Source: Devosia aquimaris (GTDB taxonomy: Bacteria; Pseudomonadota; Alphaproteobacteria; Rhizobiales; Devosiaceae). Taken from it: a stretch of DNA of 64,000 nucleotides. A program made the translations under genes and the position numbers. The notes under the pieces are model-generated. The model saw only the letters and a program-made list of their open reading frames with translations. It was not told the origin of the DNA and ran no database searches. Positions 37,145 to 46,326 of this stretch are shown here, in pieces (position 1 is the stretch's first letter; each line of letters starts with the position of its first letter). Location of the stretch: NCBI RefSeq assembly GCF_020169335.1, contig NZ_JAIEZN010000002.1:992001-1056000 (forward strand). Reading direction: 5' to 3'.

Positions 37145-38025
37145 TCGTGGCCCTGCTTGCGATTGAGGAACATGGTGAGCGGCACCACGATGATGCCGAT
37201 GAGCACGAACAGCACCACATTGCCCGCGGTCGACAGGCCATAGAAGCCGGCCTGATATTGCTTGTAGATCACCGAGGCGACGGTGTCCGAGGCAAAGCCG
37301 GGCCCGCCCTTGGTCATGGCCCAGATCAGGTCGAACGTGCGCAGGCCGCCGATGAACGACAGGGTGATGACGGTTGCCGTCGCCGGGCGGCTGAGCGGCA
37401 GCGTGACATGCCAGAAGTTCTGCCAGGCGGTGGCCCCGTCGATGCGGGCGGCCTCGTAATAGTCGCGCGGAATGGCAACGAGCCCGGCGATATAGATGAC
37501 CGTGGCCAGGCCCACGCCTTTCCACACGTCCACCAGCGCCACCGAATAGAGCGCCAGGCGCGGGTCGGTGAGCCAGCCGGGTCCCTTGATGCCGATCAGG
37601 GCGAGACCCTGGTTGATCATGCCCTGGGTGGGATGCATCAGCACGGTAAAGGTGATGCCGACGCCCACGGTCGACACCAGCACCGGAAAGAACACCACCG
37701 AGCGCAGGTAGCCACGGGCGATGATATTGCTGGTCAGCAGCAGCGCCAGCCCCATGCCGAGCACCACCTTCAGGCTCGATGTCACCACCGCGTACATCAC
37801 GGTGTTCATCAGCCCCTGGATCAGGAACGGCTCCCGGAAGAACTGCGCGAAATTCTCAAAGCCGATGAACACGGAATTGAACAGCGTCCACCGTGTCAGG
37901 CTGAAGTAGAGCGAGGCGAAGGTCGGCGCCAGAAACAGTGCGCTATAGATGATCGCCGCCGGCAAGAAGAACCAGACGGGATAGGTCGAAGGGCGGGAGC
38001 GCGCCGTTGTGGGGGCACTGGCCAT
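37141..38025 (-). CDS. ABC sugar importer permease, MalF/UgpA type
   Basis: CUT1 permease of 294 aa, with a Thr/Ser-rich cytoplasmic N-terminus and about six helices starting YPVWFFLPAAIIYSALF. The EAA loop YYEAARIDGATAWQNFWHVTLP lies near residue 190. It follows the binding-protein gene across a 75-base gap holding a hairpin and overlaps the MalG-type gene by four bases. It works in the inner membrane with the other components of the GH78 operon. Confidence 0.93.
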   Translation of the reverse strand: MASAPTTARSRPSTYPVWFFLPAAIIYSALFLAPTFASLYFSLTRWTLFNSVFIGFENFAQFFREPFLIQGLMNTVMYAVVTSSLKVVLGMGLALLLTSNIIARGYLRSVVFFPVLVSTVGVGITFTVLMHPTQGMINQGLALIGIKGPGWLTDPRLALYSVALVDVWKGVGLATVIYIAGLVAIPRDYYEAARIDGATAWQNFWHVTLPLSRPATATVITLSFIGGLRTFDLIWAMTKGGPGFASDTVASVIYKQYQAGFYGLSTAGNVVLFVLIGIIVVPLTMFLNRKQGHE

Positions 38026-38053
38026 CGCAAAATCCTCTCATGCAACAAGGCCA

Positions 38054-38080
38054 GTTCCGGGCAGCCAGGCCGCCCGGAAC
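38054..38080 (-). other. Intercistronic hairpin after the GH78-operon binding protein
   Basis: GTTCCGGGC (38054-38062) and GCCCGGAAC (38072-38080) form a perfect 9-bp stem with a nine-base loop, between the binding-protein stop and the permease start. As in malE-malF, it probably stabilises the upstream message and lowers expression of the membrane genes. No T-run is present. Confidence 0.75.
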
Positions 38081-38100
38081 CGAAACAAGGGATCGTCGGC

Positions 38101-39390
38101 TTACCAGCCGGCAAGGCCGAGCTGCTGGGCCTGCTTGCGCACGTCCTCGTCATAGAGCGCAGCGCCATCGGCGGCAGAGCGGATGCCCGAGCCGACTTCG
38201 ACCGTGATCTGCTCGAGCGCCGGGCCCTTGATGGGCGAGAGGAACTCGAGGGCAGGGCCATTGTTGCCGCCGTCAGCGAAGTACGGCAGCATGTCCGACA
38301 CGGCGGGCGGCACTTCGGCGGGCAGTTCGCAGCCCTTGACCAGGTAGGGACCGGTCGGGTTCACCGTTGCATTGCGCACTTCGCACGCTTCGGGGCTGGC
38401 AACGAAAGCGACGAACTTCTTGGCGGCTTCCTCATTGCTGACGGTCTTGGGAATATAGACAGCGTCCGGCATCCAGGTGGTCAGGCCATTGGCATCGGCG
38501 CTGTTGCCCGGCTGGGCGAAGAAGCCGACATTGGCCGTATTGCCCGGCGAGATTTCCTCGATGGCGCCAACCGCAAAGGTCAGCATCGGGTAGTGCGCGC
38601 CTTCGCCGGTGGCCACCATGCGGATGCCGTCGTTGTAGTTGGCGGCGCCGAAGTCTTCGTTCAGATAGCCGGCGTCGTGGACCTGCTGCAGGCGTTCAAA
38701 GCCCTGCAGGGCTGCCGGGGTGGACGCATACTTGGCCTCGCCGGCGGTATACTTTTCGGCAAAGTCCGGCACGGCGGCCATGACGTTGTAGAAGTCGGCC
38801 AGAACGAACAGCTGGCTGGTCCAGGTGTCCGCATAGGTCTGGATCACGGCAACCTTGCCGGCTGCCTTGATCTTCTCGTTGTTGGCCATGAACTCATCCC
38901 AGGTCTTGGGCGGGGTCAGGCCAAGTTCCTTGTAGAGCGGGATGTTGTAGAGGATGCCGCCACCCATGGCCGAGGCATAGGGTGCGCCATAGACGTCGCC
39001 GGCCGAGGTCACCACGCTCTTGAAGCTGTCCTGCACATTGGCCTGCCAGGCTTCGTTGGTGAGCGGCAGCAGGTTCTGCTGCGGGTTGATCGCCTGGAAC
39101 AGCGAGCCCGAGTTATAGGTGAAGATGTCGGCCATGGCGCCGGTGGCCAGGCGCGTCTTGACGATGTTGTCGCCTTCGCCGCCACCCGGACGGGTCTCGA
39201 TCTCGATATTGATGTCGGGGTTCGCCGCTTCGAACGCCGCCACATAGGCTTCGAACACCGGCACGGTCTGCGGGCCGTTGTCGATCAAAAGCGTCAGCGT
39301 GGTCGACTGCGCCTGTGCAGCGCCGCTGGCCAGAAGCACGGCAAGCGCGCCCACCCCGGCCAGTGCCATCGATTTCAGGTTCAGTGTCAT
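38101..39390 (-). CDS. ABC sugar importer solute-binding protein
   Basis: Periplasmic CUT1 binding protein of 429 aa. The ATG at 39390 follows GGAGGAG at good spacing. MTLNLKSMALAG...GAAQAQS is a Sec signal with a likely cleavage after AQA. The mature protein has the family-1 binding-protein pattern (VFEAYVAAFEAANPDINIEIETRP, TYNSGSLFQAINP, GDVYGAPYASAM). It is the second gene of the operon, immediately after the GH78 rhamnosidase. The likely ligand is therefore a rhamnosylated oligosaccharide. Confidence 0.93.
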   Translation of the reverse strand: MTLNLKSMALAGVGALAVLLASGAAQAQSTTLTLLIDNGPQTVPVFEAYVAAFEAANPDINIEIETRPGGGEGDNIVKTRLATGAMADIFTYNSGSLFQAINPQQNLLPLTNEAWQANVQDSFKSVVTSAGDVYGAPYASAMGGGILYNIPLYKELGLTPPKTWDEFMANNEKIKAAGKVAVIQTYADTWTSQLFVLADFYNVMAAVPDFAEKYTAGEAKYASTPAALQGFERLQQVHDAGYLNEDFGAANYNDGIRMVATGEGAHYPMLTFAVGAIEEISPGNTANVGFFAQPGNSADANGLTTWMPDAVYIPKTVSNEEAAKKFVAFVASPEACEVRNATVNPTGPYLVKGCELPAEVPPAVSDMLPYFADGGNNGPALEFLSPIKGPALEQITVEVGSGIRSAADGAALYDEDVRKQAQQLGLAGW

Positions 39391-39427
39391 TGGTAGTCTC
39401 CTCCCTTGGGTAAGGTCACCGGCCCCG

Positions 39428-41806
39428 TTATGGGGTCCGGGTATGGGCATTGTGCGTGATCGCCTCGCGGCGCTTCGGCACGGCATAGGTGAAGGTGATC
39501 TGATGCTGGCCGGCGCTCAGGGCGTGGTCGGCGCCGCTGGCCACCGCTGCGCCGTCCAGCGTGGCCTCGCGATAGGCCGGGTTGAGCCGCAGCGTGCCGC
39601 GTGTGCCCTCTGGCACGTCGATGTCATAGACCACCTTGTCGCCGTTCAGTGTCCAGGCGGCGCGAATGGTGCCCGCCGGGCTGTCGTGATGCGCCTTCAC
39701 GGGCGACAAACCGTCCAGGATCACCGGCTCGAAGATGATCGACTTGAAGCCCGGCGCATCCGCATCGGGCCGGAAGCCTGCCACGGCCTCCAGCAGCCAC
39801 TGGCACACCGCCCCATAGGCATAGTGGTTGTACGAGTTCATCTGCGGATTGTAGATCGATCCATCCGCCTGGATGGCGTCCCAGCGCTCCCAGATGGTCG
39901 TGGCGCCCATCTTGACCTGGTAGAGCCAGCCGGGCACCTCTTCCTGCAGGAACACTTCAGCCGCTAGTCCCAGCTCGCCGATCTTGACCAGCGCCGGCAA
40001 CAGCGCCGGCGTGCCGATAAAGCCTGTGCCGATGCGGCCATCGCTGCGGGCGATGGCATTCTTGAAATAGGCCTTGGCGCCGTCGATCTTGTCGGCCGGG
40101 ATCAGGTCATGCAGGAACGCCAGCGCATAGGACGTCTGGTCGTCGCCGGCCACGCGGCCCGATGGCGTGATGAATTCATGGCCAAAGGCCGCCTTGACCT
40201 TGCCGGCCATGGCCTCCAGGCGCTCTGCGGTCGCAATGTCCCCGGCGATGCGGGCAATGCGCGCCACCAGCGTCGAGGTGATGAACAGATAAATCGTTGC
40301 CGAGGCATCGTCGCTGATGGTCGGCAGCGGCTTGGCGCTGGGCCCGCTCGGCTGCAGCCAGTCGCCGAACGAGAAGCCGCGGGCGCCCCAGACGCGCGGT
40401 GGCTTGACGATCGGGCCCTCGCTGATCGACCAGACGAAGTCGACCCATTTGGTCATCGCGGGCAGCGTTTCCGCCAGAACATCGGTGTCGGCATAGTGCA
40501 GGTAGACCTGCCACGGCACCACGGCGATGGCATCGCCCCAGCCGGTGCTGCCATAAAAGCCGGGATAGTTAGCCGGCTTCTGCCGGGTCGGATCGGGCAC
40601 GACATGGGGCACCGCGCCATCGGCGCGCTGGTCGGCCATCACGTCGCGCAGCCACTTACGGAAGAAGCTCTGTGTTTCGGCCAGGTAGCAGGCCGTGCCG
40701 GCAAACACCTGGGCGTCGCCCGTCCAGCCCAGGCGCTCGTCGCGCTGCGGGCAGTCGGTGGGCACTTCGATGAAGTTGGAGCGCTGCGACCACACGGTGT
40801 TGAGGAACAGCCGGTTGACCAGCGCATTGCCCGAGGTGAACCCGGCCTTGAGTTCGGTCACCGAGCTGATCGGCACCAGCGCGATCTTGCTGATCTCGGC
40901 CTTGCCGGTAATGGTCACGCGCGCATAGCGAAAGCCCTGGAAGGTGAAGTGCGGCCGATAGGCCTCGTCGCCTTCGCCCTTGAGCGTATAGTCGATGCGG
41001 CATTCGGCGGTGCGCAGATTGCCATTGTAGAACACGCCATCCTTGTCGAGGATTTCGGCATGTTCCACCGTCACGCGGGCACCGGCTTCACCGCGCACGG
41101 TAAAGGCAACATAGCCGCCGCAGTTCTGGCCGAAGTCATGCACCGTGCGGCCTTCGGCATCGGTCCAGCTCTTGACCGGTGCCAGTTCGGGCAGTTCCTG
41201 CACCGGCGTGGTTTCATGCGCCACCAGTCGCGCCGTGTCGAAGCTGATCGCTTCGCTGCCCGCCGTCACCTGCGGCACGATGCGCGCGTCATAGGTCTCG
41301 CCGAAATAAATGCCTGATTTCAGGATCGGCAGCGTGCCGCTCTGCCAGCTGGCGTCGGTGGCCAGCAGCAGTTTGCCCGTGCCGCTGCGCAACTCGGCAA
41401 TGGCAGCGATCTCGTCGCCCCAGGTGTTGAAGATGGGCGCCTGGCCCCACATCATCTGCGAGCGTAGCCAGCCGTCAGCCAGCCAGATCTCGATGGTGTT
41501 CTCGCCCGCCACCAGCAGGTCCGCAACGGCATAGGTCTGGTAGCTCAGCCGCACGTCATAGCTGGTCCAGCCCGGCGTCAGGATATCGTGCCCCACTCGC
41601 TTGCCGTTGATGAAGCAGATGTAGAGGCCCAGCGCGCTGATGCGCAGCGTTTCGTCGCCGGCGACATTGGCCAGGGTAAAGCTCTTGCGCAGGAAGGACG
41701 ATGGGGTGCCGACGCCTGCATCGCTTTGCGGGCGCACCATCTGCGCTTCCCACTGTACCGATGCCATCTGTGTGGATGCGCCATGCATCACTGCTGCGTC
41801 GTTCAC
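39428..41806 (-). CDS. Alpha-L-rhamnosidase, glycoside hydrolase family 78
   Basis: Cytoplasmic enzyme of 792 aa without a signal peptide. The GTG at 41806 is favoured because GGGAGG lies seven bases upstream; a TTG at 41821 would overlap that site. N-terminal beta domains (ALGLYICFINGKRVG, LTPGWTSYD) precede an (alpha/alpha)6 barrel with the catalytic-site motif CPQRDERLGWTGDAQ (Asp356, Glu357) and a C-terminal beta domain. It removes alpha-L-rhamnose from glycosides or oligosaccharides. As first gene of the operon it is co-expressed with the importer that should bring in its substrate. The LacI regulator is divergent. Confidence 0.93.
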   Translation of the reverse strand: MNDAAVMHGASTQMASVQWEAQMVRPQSDAGVGTPSSFLRKSFTLANVAGDETLRISALGLYICFINGKRVGHDILTPGWTSYDVRLSYQTYAVADLLVAGENTIEIWLADGWLRSQMMWGQAPIFNTWGDEIAAIAELRSGTGKLLLATDASWQSGTLPILKSGIYFGETYDARIVPQVTAGSEAISFDTARLVAHETTPVQELPELAPVKSWTDAEGRTVHDFGQNCGGYVAFTVRGEAGARVTVEHAEILDKDGVFYNGNLRTAECRIDYTLKGEGDEAYRPHFTFQGFRYARVTITGKAEISKIALVPISSVTELKAGFTSGNALVNRLFLNTVWSQRSNFIEVPTDCPQRDERLGWTGDAQVFAGTACYLAETQSFFRKWLRDVMADQRADGAVPHVVPDPTRQKPANYPGFYGSTGWGDAIAVVPWQVYLHYADTDVLAETLPAMTKWVDFVWSISEGPIVKPPRVWGARGFSFGDWLQPSGPSAKPLPTISDDASATIYLFITSTLVARIARIAGDIATAERLEAMAGKVKAAFGHEFITPSGRVAGDDQTSYALAFLHDLIPADKIDGAKAYFKNAIARSDGRIGTGFIGTPALLPALVKIGELGLAAEVFLQEEVPGWLYQVKMGATTIWERWDAIQADGSIYNPQMNSYNHYAYGAVCQWLLEAVAGFRPDADAPGFKSIIFEPVILDGLSPVKAHHDSPAGTIRAAWTLNGDKVVYDIDVPEGTRGTLRLNPAYREATLDGAAVASGADHALSAGQHQITFTYAVPKRREAITHNAHTRTP

Positions 41807-41840
41807 GCCAAGTCCTCCCAAAAGAGCCGGTTTATCCGGC

Positions 41841-41870
41841 TGTAGACTGTTCTACGTATATCGTTCTACA
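41841..41870. promoter_or_regulatory. Candidate operator between GH78 operon and LacI gene
   Basis: GTTCTAC occurs twice in direct orientation (41849-41855 and 41863-41869), and TGTAGA (41841-41846) is an inverted match to each TCTACA/TCTAC half. This gives a 30-base block bounded by TGTAGA and TCTACA. It lies in the divergent gap just upstream of both genes. A LacI dimer could bind here to repress both directions. No classical promoter was identified. Confidence 0.45.
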
Positions 41871-41946
41871 AAATCTTCGGCTTGGCAATATGCCCGGCGA
41901 CAAAAAGATGCGAGACGTTTTCGAGCAATCAGGATATCTCGGGGCC

Positions 41947-42999
41947 ATGAGCGAAAAAGACACCCCCGCCACCCGCCCGGGCGAGCGCATCACCATCCGC
42001 GAAGTTGCCCAGGATGCGGGCGTGTCGGTGGCCGCCGTCTCCAAGGTGCTGCGCGATGCCTATGGCGTCAGCGACGCGCTGCGGACAAAAGTGCGCGCCT
42101 CCATGGCCAAGCTCAACTACCGGCCGCGGGCGTCGGCGCGCGGCATGCGCGGCCGCACCTATACCATCGGGCTGATCTTCCCCGATCTGCGCAACCCCTT
42201 CTTTGCCGACATCTATTCGGGCGTGAACGCCGCGCTGGAGCGGACGCAGTATCAGGCCATGCAGGGCATCAACACCACCTCGGGCGCGGTCAACACCACC
42301 TCGAGCGCGCTGATCGAGGCCATGATCGACCGGCAGATGGATGGGCTGATCGTTATCGGTCCCAATATCGACATGCAGGCGCTGATCAATCTCGGCGAGC
42401 GCGTGCCGCTGGTCGTGGTCGGCCATCACGACAGGGGCGGCGACGCCTTCGATACGGTCAACAATGATGACCAGCTCGGCGCACGCCTGGTGGTTCGCCA
42501 TCTGGTGGCCAAGGGCTTCCGCAGGCCGGCCATGCTCAGCCTCACCCCGGCCACCTCATCGATCATCCAGCAGCGCGAAGTCGGCTACCGCCTCGAGATG
42601 ATGGAGCTCGGCTGCGGCGAGGCGATCAACATCGTTCGCGCCAGCCAGGTCGTGCGCGACGTGCAGGTTGCCGTGCGCCGCCTGTTGTCCGATGCCAACC
42701 GTCCCGACGCCATCTTCTGCTGGACCGATTTGATGGCCTTTGAGGCCATTAGCGTCGCCACCGAGATGGGCCTGTCCATTCCCGAAGACCTGGCCATCGT
42801 CGGCTATGACAACACCATCTTCTGTGATCTTGCGCAGAATAGCCTCACCAGCGTCGATCAGTCTGGCGAACTGCTCGGACTACAGGCCGCGCGCATGCTG
42901 ATCGAGCGTATCGACGGCCGCACGAGCGCCGAGCACTTCATCGTGCCGCCGCGCATCGTGGCGCGCGGCAGCGCCAGCGCGACATCGGAGGCGGAGTAA
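41947..42999 (+). CDS. LacI-family transcriptional regulator
   Basis: Repressor of 350 aa with an N-terminal LacI helix-turn-helix (ITIREVAQDAGVSVAAVSKVL, hinge YRPRASARGMRG) and a periplasmic-binding-protein-like effector domain (IGLIFPDLRNPFFADIYSGV ... IVGYDNTIFCDLAQNSLTSV). The start is uncertain. MSEKDTPATR at 41947 is used, but Met codons at 41890 or 41908 are in frame and would add up to 19 residues. Its divergent position makes the GH78-ABC operon the likely target, with rhamnose or a rhamnoside as candidate inducer. Confidence 0.92.
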   Translation: MSEKDTPATRPGERITIREVAQDAGVSVAAVSKVLRDAYGVSDALRTKVRASMAKLNYRPRASARGMRGRTYTIGLIFPDLRNPFFADIYSGVNAALERTQYQAMQGINTTSGAVNTTSSALIEAMIDRQMDGLIVIGPNIDMQALINLGERVPLVVVGHHDRGGDAFDTVNNDDQLGARLVVRHLVAKGFRRPAMLSLTPATSSIIQQREVGYRLEMMELGCGEAINIVRASQVVRDVQVAVRRLLSDANRPDAIFCWTDLMAFEAISVATEMGLSIPEDLAIVGYDNTIFCDLAQNSLTSVDQSGELLGLQAARMLIERIDGRTSAEHFIVPPRIVARGSASATSEAE

Positions 43000-43001
43000 A
43001 C

Positions 43002-43023
43002 GGGCCGGACACGCCGCCGGCCC
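43002..43023. terminator. Hairpin between convergent LacI and M81 genes
   Basis: GGGCCGG (43002-43008) pairs with CCGGCCC (43017-43023) around an eight-base loop, three bases after the LacI gene stop and 15 bases before the convergent M81 stop. No T-run accompanies it. It is probably a bidirectional terminator of moderate strength. Confidence 0.5.
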
Positions 43024-43037
43024 GCCTGTGGTGTTGA

Positions 43038-44471
43038 TCAACCCGCCAGCTTGGACCACTTGACCTCTGGCGACCAGGCAAAGTCCTTGTCGAACGGATA
43101 TTGCGGCACGCTCTTGTGCTTGCGCTCCAGCCGCTCGACAAACTGGTCCACCACGCCCGGCGACAGCGCCATCAGGCTGGGATTGGCGATGGGGCCGAGG
43201 TCGGGCGACAGATAGCCCGATTTGACCACCACGATGCGCGCCGCCTTGGGATCGAGCCCGAGCTTCTTGAAGTCCACCAGATTGTGGAACGGTCGCCGCC
43301 GCGCCGTCAGGACCAGGTCGATACCGCCGATGCGCACCACGGCCTCGCGCAGATGCGCGTCCTCGGTCTCGAGCAGGAAGATGACCTCGGCCTCGGTTTC
43401 CACGACACTGCTGGATGGGTCGAGCGTGCCGCCGATGCTGAGCTCGACCGTGGCACCGACGCCCGCCGCATAGGCCGCCTCGGTCGCCGGCTTGTCGGCA
43501 ATACCGGCAAAGATCACCCCTTGCGCGTCATTGGCCATCAATTCGGCCAGCACTTCGGCGCGGTCGCCCACACCACCGCCGGTGGGGTTGTCGCCCGATT
43601 CCGCCAGCACCACCGGCGCTGTCTCCGCCTCGATCGCCCAGTCGACGCACTCCTCGATGCTGCCGGTCTTGGTGCCAAACACGAACTGCTCGCGAATGTC
43701 CCAATAGTCCTGCGCCAGATGCCGCGCCGCAGCCGCCATGGCGTTGCGGTCCGTCCCGGTCACCACGGCACAGGCCGTGGCGCGCGGCTCGTCGGCCCAG
43801 ACATAACCCACCTGGAAGGACGCATCCCAGATGCCCGTGGGGTCTTCCACGGCCTGCAACTGGGTGTAGAAGCTGCGCGCCGGCTCGTCCTGCGTGCTGG
43901 TGCGTTCGCCCGGCAGCAGCACCGGCACGGGTGCCCAGGCCACGGCCGGACGCTGGCCCGTGCGCAGCGCGCGCACCAGCATGGTCACGGCGCGCCGCAT
44001 GGTGTCGGGCACATCGATATGCGGCGCCGTGCGATAGGTGGAGAAGATGTCGAGGCTGTCCACAATGGTCTGGCTGACATTGCCGTGCAAATCATAGCTG
44101 GCGGCAATCAGCACGTCGGGCCCCACCAGCGCGCGCACCGCGCTGATGAAATCGCCCTCGGCATCGTGCATGCCTTCCACGAACATCGCGCCATGCATGG
44201 CCAGATACACGCCATCGAGCGGCAGCGCGGCCTTGATGCCATCAAGGATTTCGCTTTTCCAGCGGGCATAGAGTGCCTGCTCCACCGGCCCGCCGGCAAT
44301 GGCGCGGGCGTGCAGCACGGTGACGAACTCGGCCGGAAAATGCGTCAGGAAATCGAAATAGGCATCCTTGAGCATGGCGGGGCCACGCAGCACGCGGAAA
44401 TCGGCCTCGCGGGCCAGCACGGGATTATAGGTGCTGCATTCGGTATGCAGGCCAGCAACAGCAATGCGCAT
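43038..44471 (-). CDS. M81-family metallopeptidase-like protein (MlrC type), copy 1
   Basis: Cytoplasmic protein of 477 aa of the MlrC/DUF1485 family, named after a microcystin-degrading zinc protein. Family marks are AVAGLHTECSTYNP at the N-terminus, YLAMHGAMFVEGMHDAEGD and SYDLHGNVSQT (candidate metal ligands), GDNPTGGGVGDRAEVLAEL, and a C-terminal MlrC domain with VVKSGYLSPDLG. Most relatives have unknown substrates and probably hydrolyse small cyclic or amide compounds. Its ATG overlaps the stop of the MFS gene by one base, so the two form a transport-and-hydrolysis pair. Confidence 0.85.
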   Translation of the reverse strand: MRIAVAGLHTECSTYNPVLAREADFRVLRGPAMLKDAYFDFLTHFPAEFVTVLHARAIAGGPVEQALYARWKSEILDGIKAALPLDGVYLAMHGAMFVEGMHDAEGDFISAVRALVGPDVLIAASYDLHGNVSQTIVDSLDIFSTYRTAPHIDVPDTMRRAVTMLVRALRTGQRPAVAWAPVPVLLPGERTSTQDEPARSFYTQLQAVEDPTGIWDASFQVGYVWADEPRATACAVVTGTDRNAMAAAARHLAQDYWDIREQFVFGTKTGSIEECVDWAIEAETAPVVLAESGDNPTGGGVGDRAEVLAELMANDAQGVIFAGIADKPATEAAYAAGVGATVELSIGGTLDPSSSVVETEAEVIFLLETEDAHLREAVVRIGGIDLVLTARRRPFHNLVDFKKLGLDPKAARIVVVKSGYLSPDLGPIANPSLMALSPGVVDQFVERLERKHKSVPQYPFDKDFAWSPEVKWSKLAG

Positions 44472-45664
44472 CAGAGTACTCCAGCAATATCGGATTGGGG
44501 ATTATGGTCGAGCCGACGCCCACGCGCCGGATCGAGCCGCTTGGTCAACGCCAGGCTGGCGATCAGCACCGGCACGAGGCAGGCGATGCCCAACCTTATA
44601 TCGGTGTGTTCGGCCACAAAGCCGATGACCGGCGGGCCGACCAGAAAGCCGAGCAGGGCCACAAAGCTCAGCACAGCCACATTGGATGCCGCGCTGCGAT
44701 CGGTCAGGGCGGCAGCGGCCGTCACGGCCAGGGGAAACCCCACCGACACGCCGATACCGATCGTGGCAAATCCCAACAGGGCCACCGGCACAGTCGGCGC
44801 GACATAAAGCAGGCCAGCGCCCAGCACGGCCAGCACGCCACAGATCCGAGCAGTCACAACGGCCCCGAAACGACGCTTGAGGCTATCGCCGCCAAACCGC
44901 CCCGCCGCCACCAAGGCAGCAAACACGGCATAGCCAAGCCCCACGGTTCCGGCATCGGCCGCCAGCGCGTCGCGGAGGAAAATGGCCGACCAGTCCGCCA
45001 TCGCGCCCTCGGTCATGGTGATTCCGAACACAAAGCAGCAGATGCCCAGCAGCGCCCAGCTGGGCGGCGTCCAGCGCGGGCGCTCGGTCTTTGACTCAAG
45101 TGCCGGTTCGGGCGCAGGCGGCGGCAACCGGCTCGCCGCCAACAGGGCCAGTGGCAGGATGCACACCCCCACCAGGGGAATGGCCAGTTGCGGCGCGAGC
45201 CCGATCGCTGCCATGCCTGAGCCGACAAGACTTCCCGCCATGATGCCCACCGACCAGCAGCCATGGGCGGTCGTCATGATGACCGTACCGGTCGCCTTCT
45301 CGACGGCGTCTGCCTGCACGTTGAGCCCGAGTTCGACAAAGGAGATCGTCGAACCGGCCAGCATCAGCGCCACAAACAGCAGCGTCGGGTCAGGGGCCAG
45401 CGCCGGCAGGCACATGGCCAGCGTATAGAGCACATAGCCGATAAGGATCGCCGCGCGCGGGCCGATCCGGCCCACCAGCGGTCCGGCAAAGGGCAATGTC
45501 AGCAAGGTGCCGCAGGGCAGGCCCAGCAGCGCCAGCGCCAGCCCGGATGGTCCCAGTCCAAGCGAAAGCTGCACATCGCCAATGCGTGGCAACCAGGAGC
45601 CGAAGGCAATCGGCTGCAGGAAGAACACCATCATGGTCAGGCGCTGCGGGGTGAGAAGAGACAT
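44471..45664 (-). CDS. MFS transporter
   Basis: Inner-membrane major-facilitator protein of about 397 aa with 12 predicted helices and a cytoplasmic loop near the middle (RLPPPAPEPALESKTERP). The loop between helices 2 and 3 reads GPLVGRIGPRA, the family's G-x-x-x-D/R-type motif. The start is uncertain: MSLLTPQR at 45664 is used, while in-frame ATG at 45679 and TTG at 45685 would add five or seven residues. It is translationally coupled to the M81 gene and may import that protein's substrate or export a product. Confidence 0.87.
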   Translation of the reverse strand: MSLLTPQRLTMMVFFLQPIAFGSWLPRIGDVQLSLGLGPSGLALALLGLPCGTLLTLPFAGPLVGRIGPRAAILIGYVLYTLAMCLPALAPDPTLLFVALMLAGSTISFVELGLNVQADAVEKATGTVIMTTAHGCWSVGIMAGSLVGSGMAAIGLAPQLAIPLVGVCILPLALLAASRLPPPAPEPALESKTERPRWTPPSWALLGICCFVFGITMTEGAMADWSAIFLRDALAADAGTVGLGYAVFAALVAAGRFGGDSLKRRFGAVVTARICGVLAVLGAGLLYVAPTVPVALLGFATIGIGVSVGFPLAVTAAAALTDRSAASNVAVLSFVALLGFLVGPPVIGFVAEHTDIRLGIACLVPVLIASLALTKRLDPARGRRLDHNPQSDIAGVL

Positions 45665-45706
45665 CTTTGCTCGGATCATCCTCAAAGAGATTGTCGGCTC
45701 CGGATG

Positions 45707-45753
45707 ACCTCTCCCCTGGGGGGAGAGGTCGGCGCGCAGCGCCGGGTGAGGGG
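45707..45753. repeat. Dispersed palindrome, family R2
   Basis: ACCTCTCCCC (45707-45716) pairs with GGGGAGAGGT (45720-45729), followed by a GGCGC/GCGCC hairpin (45731-45743) and GGGTGAGGGG. The same arrangement occurs at 51029-51075. It stands in the 164-base gap upstream of the MFS gene. Nothing else was recognised in this gap. Confidence 0.75.
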
Positions 45754-45849
45754 TTCAGCGTTGCCGCTTCTGCCGTGGGCCGCATGTGCCCCACACACTC
45801 GGTGTCATCCCGGCCCGAGGCCGGGGGGACATCGTGGTCTGGGCGGCAC

Positions 45850-46326
45850 TCAGCCCATGGAATAGGGCAGGTAGCCGGCAAAGCCGGTCAGCTTCCAGAC
45901 GCCATCGACCTTGCGGCAGAAGTAGAGCGTCTGCCAGTGCAGCACATCCTTGCCGCCGTTCTTGAGGGCGATCTCACCGTCGAACTTCTTGTGCGCGATG
46001 GCGATGTCGCCATTGATCTCGATCTCGGTCAGCGAAGTGGCGCGGTGAATGCCTTCCAGCACATCTTCGGCATATTCCAGCGCCTGGCTTTCCCGGGCCT
46101 GGCGGATCCAGTCGTCACGATAGGCCTCAAGCGTCGGGAAGCTGATCTTCCAGTCGTCCGGATTGCCGGACTTGCCGCCGTTGATGCCCAGGAAGCCCTC
46201 CTTGATGAAGTCGCCATCCACTTGTGACCAGTCCGCGGCAACGAAGGCGGCGATGTCGCGCTCCACCAGCATGGTCCAGATGGCGCTGCGGTCGGGATCA
46301 TTGGGAAAGGGGTTCGTCCGGCTCAT
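45850..46326 (-). CDS. NTF2-like / SnoaL-fold protein of unknown function
   Basis: Small cytoplasmic protein of 158 aa from the ATG at 46326; the longer reading to 46503 has no ribosome-binding site and unusual composition. The pattern (a helix with ERDIAAFVAADWSQVDGDF, then strands IEINGDIAIAHKKFDG and VLHWQTLYFCRKVDGVWKLTGFAGYLP) fits the NTF2/SnoaL cone fold. Such proteins range from isomerases to simple ligand binders, so no reaction is assigned. It appears monocistronic, ahead of the divergent sugar operon. Confidence 0.7.
   Translation of the reverse strand: MSRTNPFPNDPDRSAIWTMLVERDIAAFVAADWSQVDGDFIKEGFLGINGGKSGNPDDWKISFPTLEAYRDDWIRQARESQALEYAEDVLEGIHRATSLTEIEINGDIAIAHKKFDGEIALKNGGKDVLHWQTLYFCRKVDGVWKLTGFAGYLPYSMG

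Noticed and set aside
37129..39396. 755-residue plus-strand frame opposite the GH78-operon permease and binding-protein genes
   Set aside because: It spans several convincing minus-strand genes and their overlaps and contains no recognisable domain.
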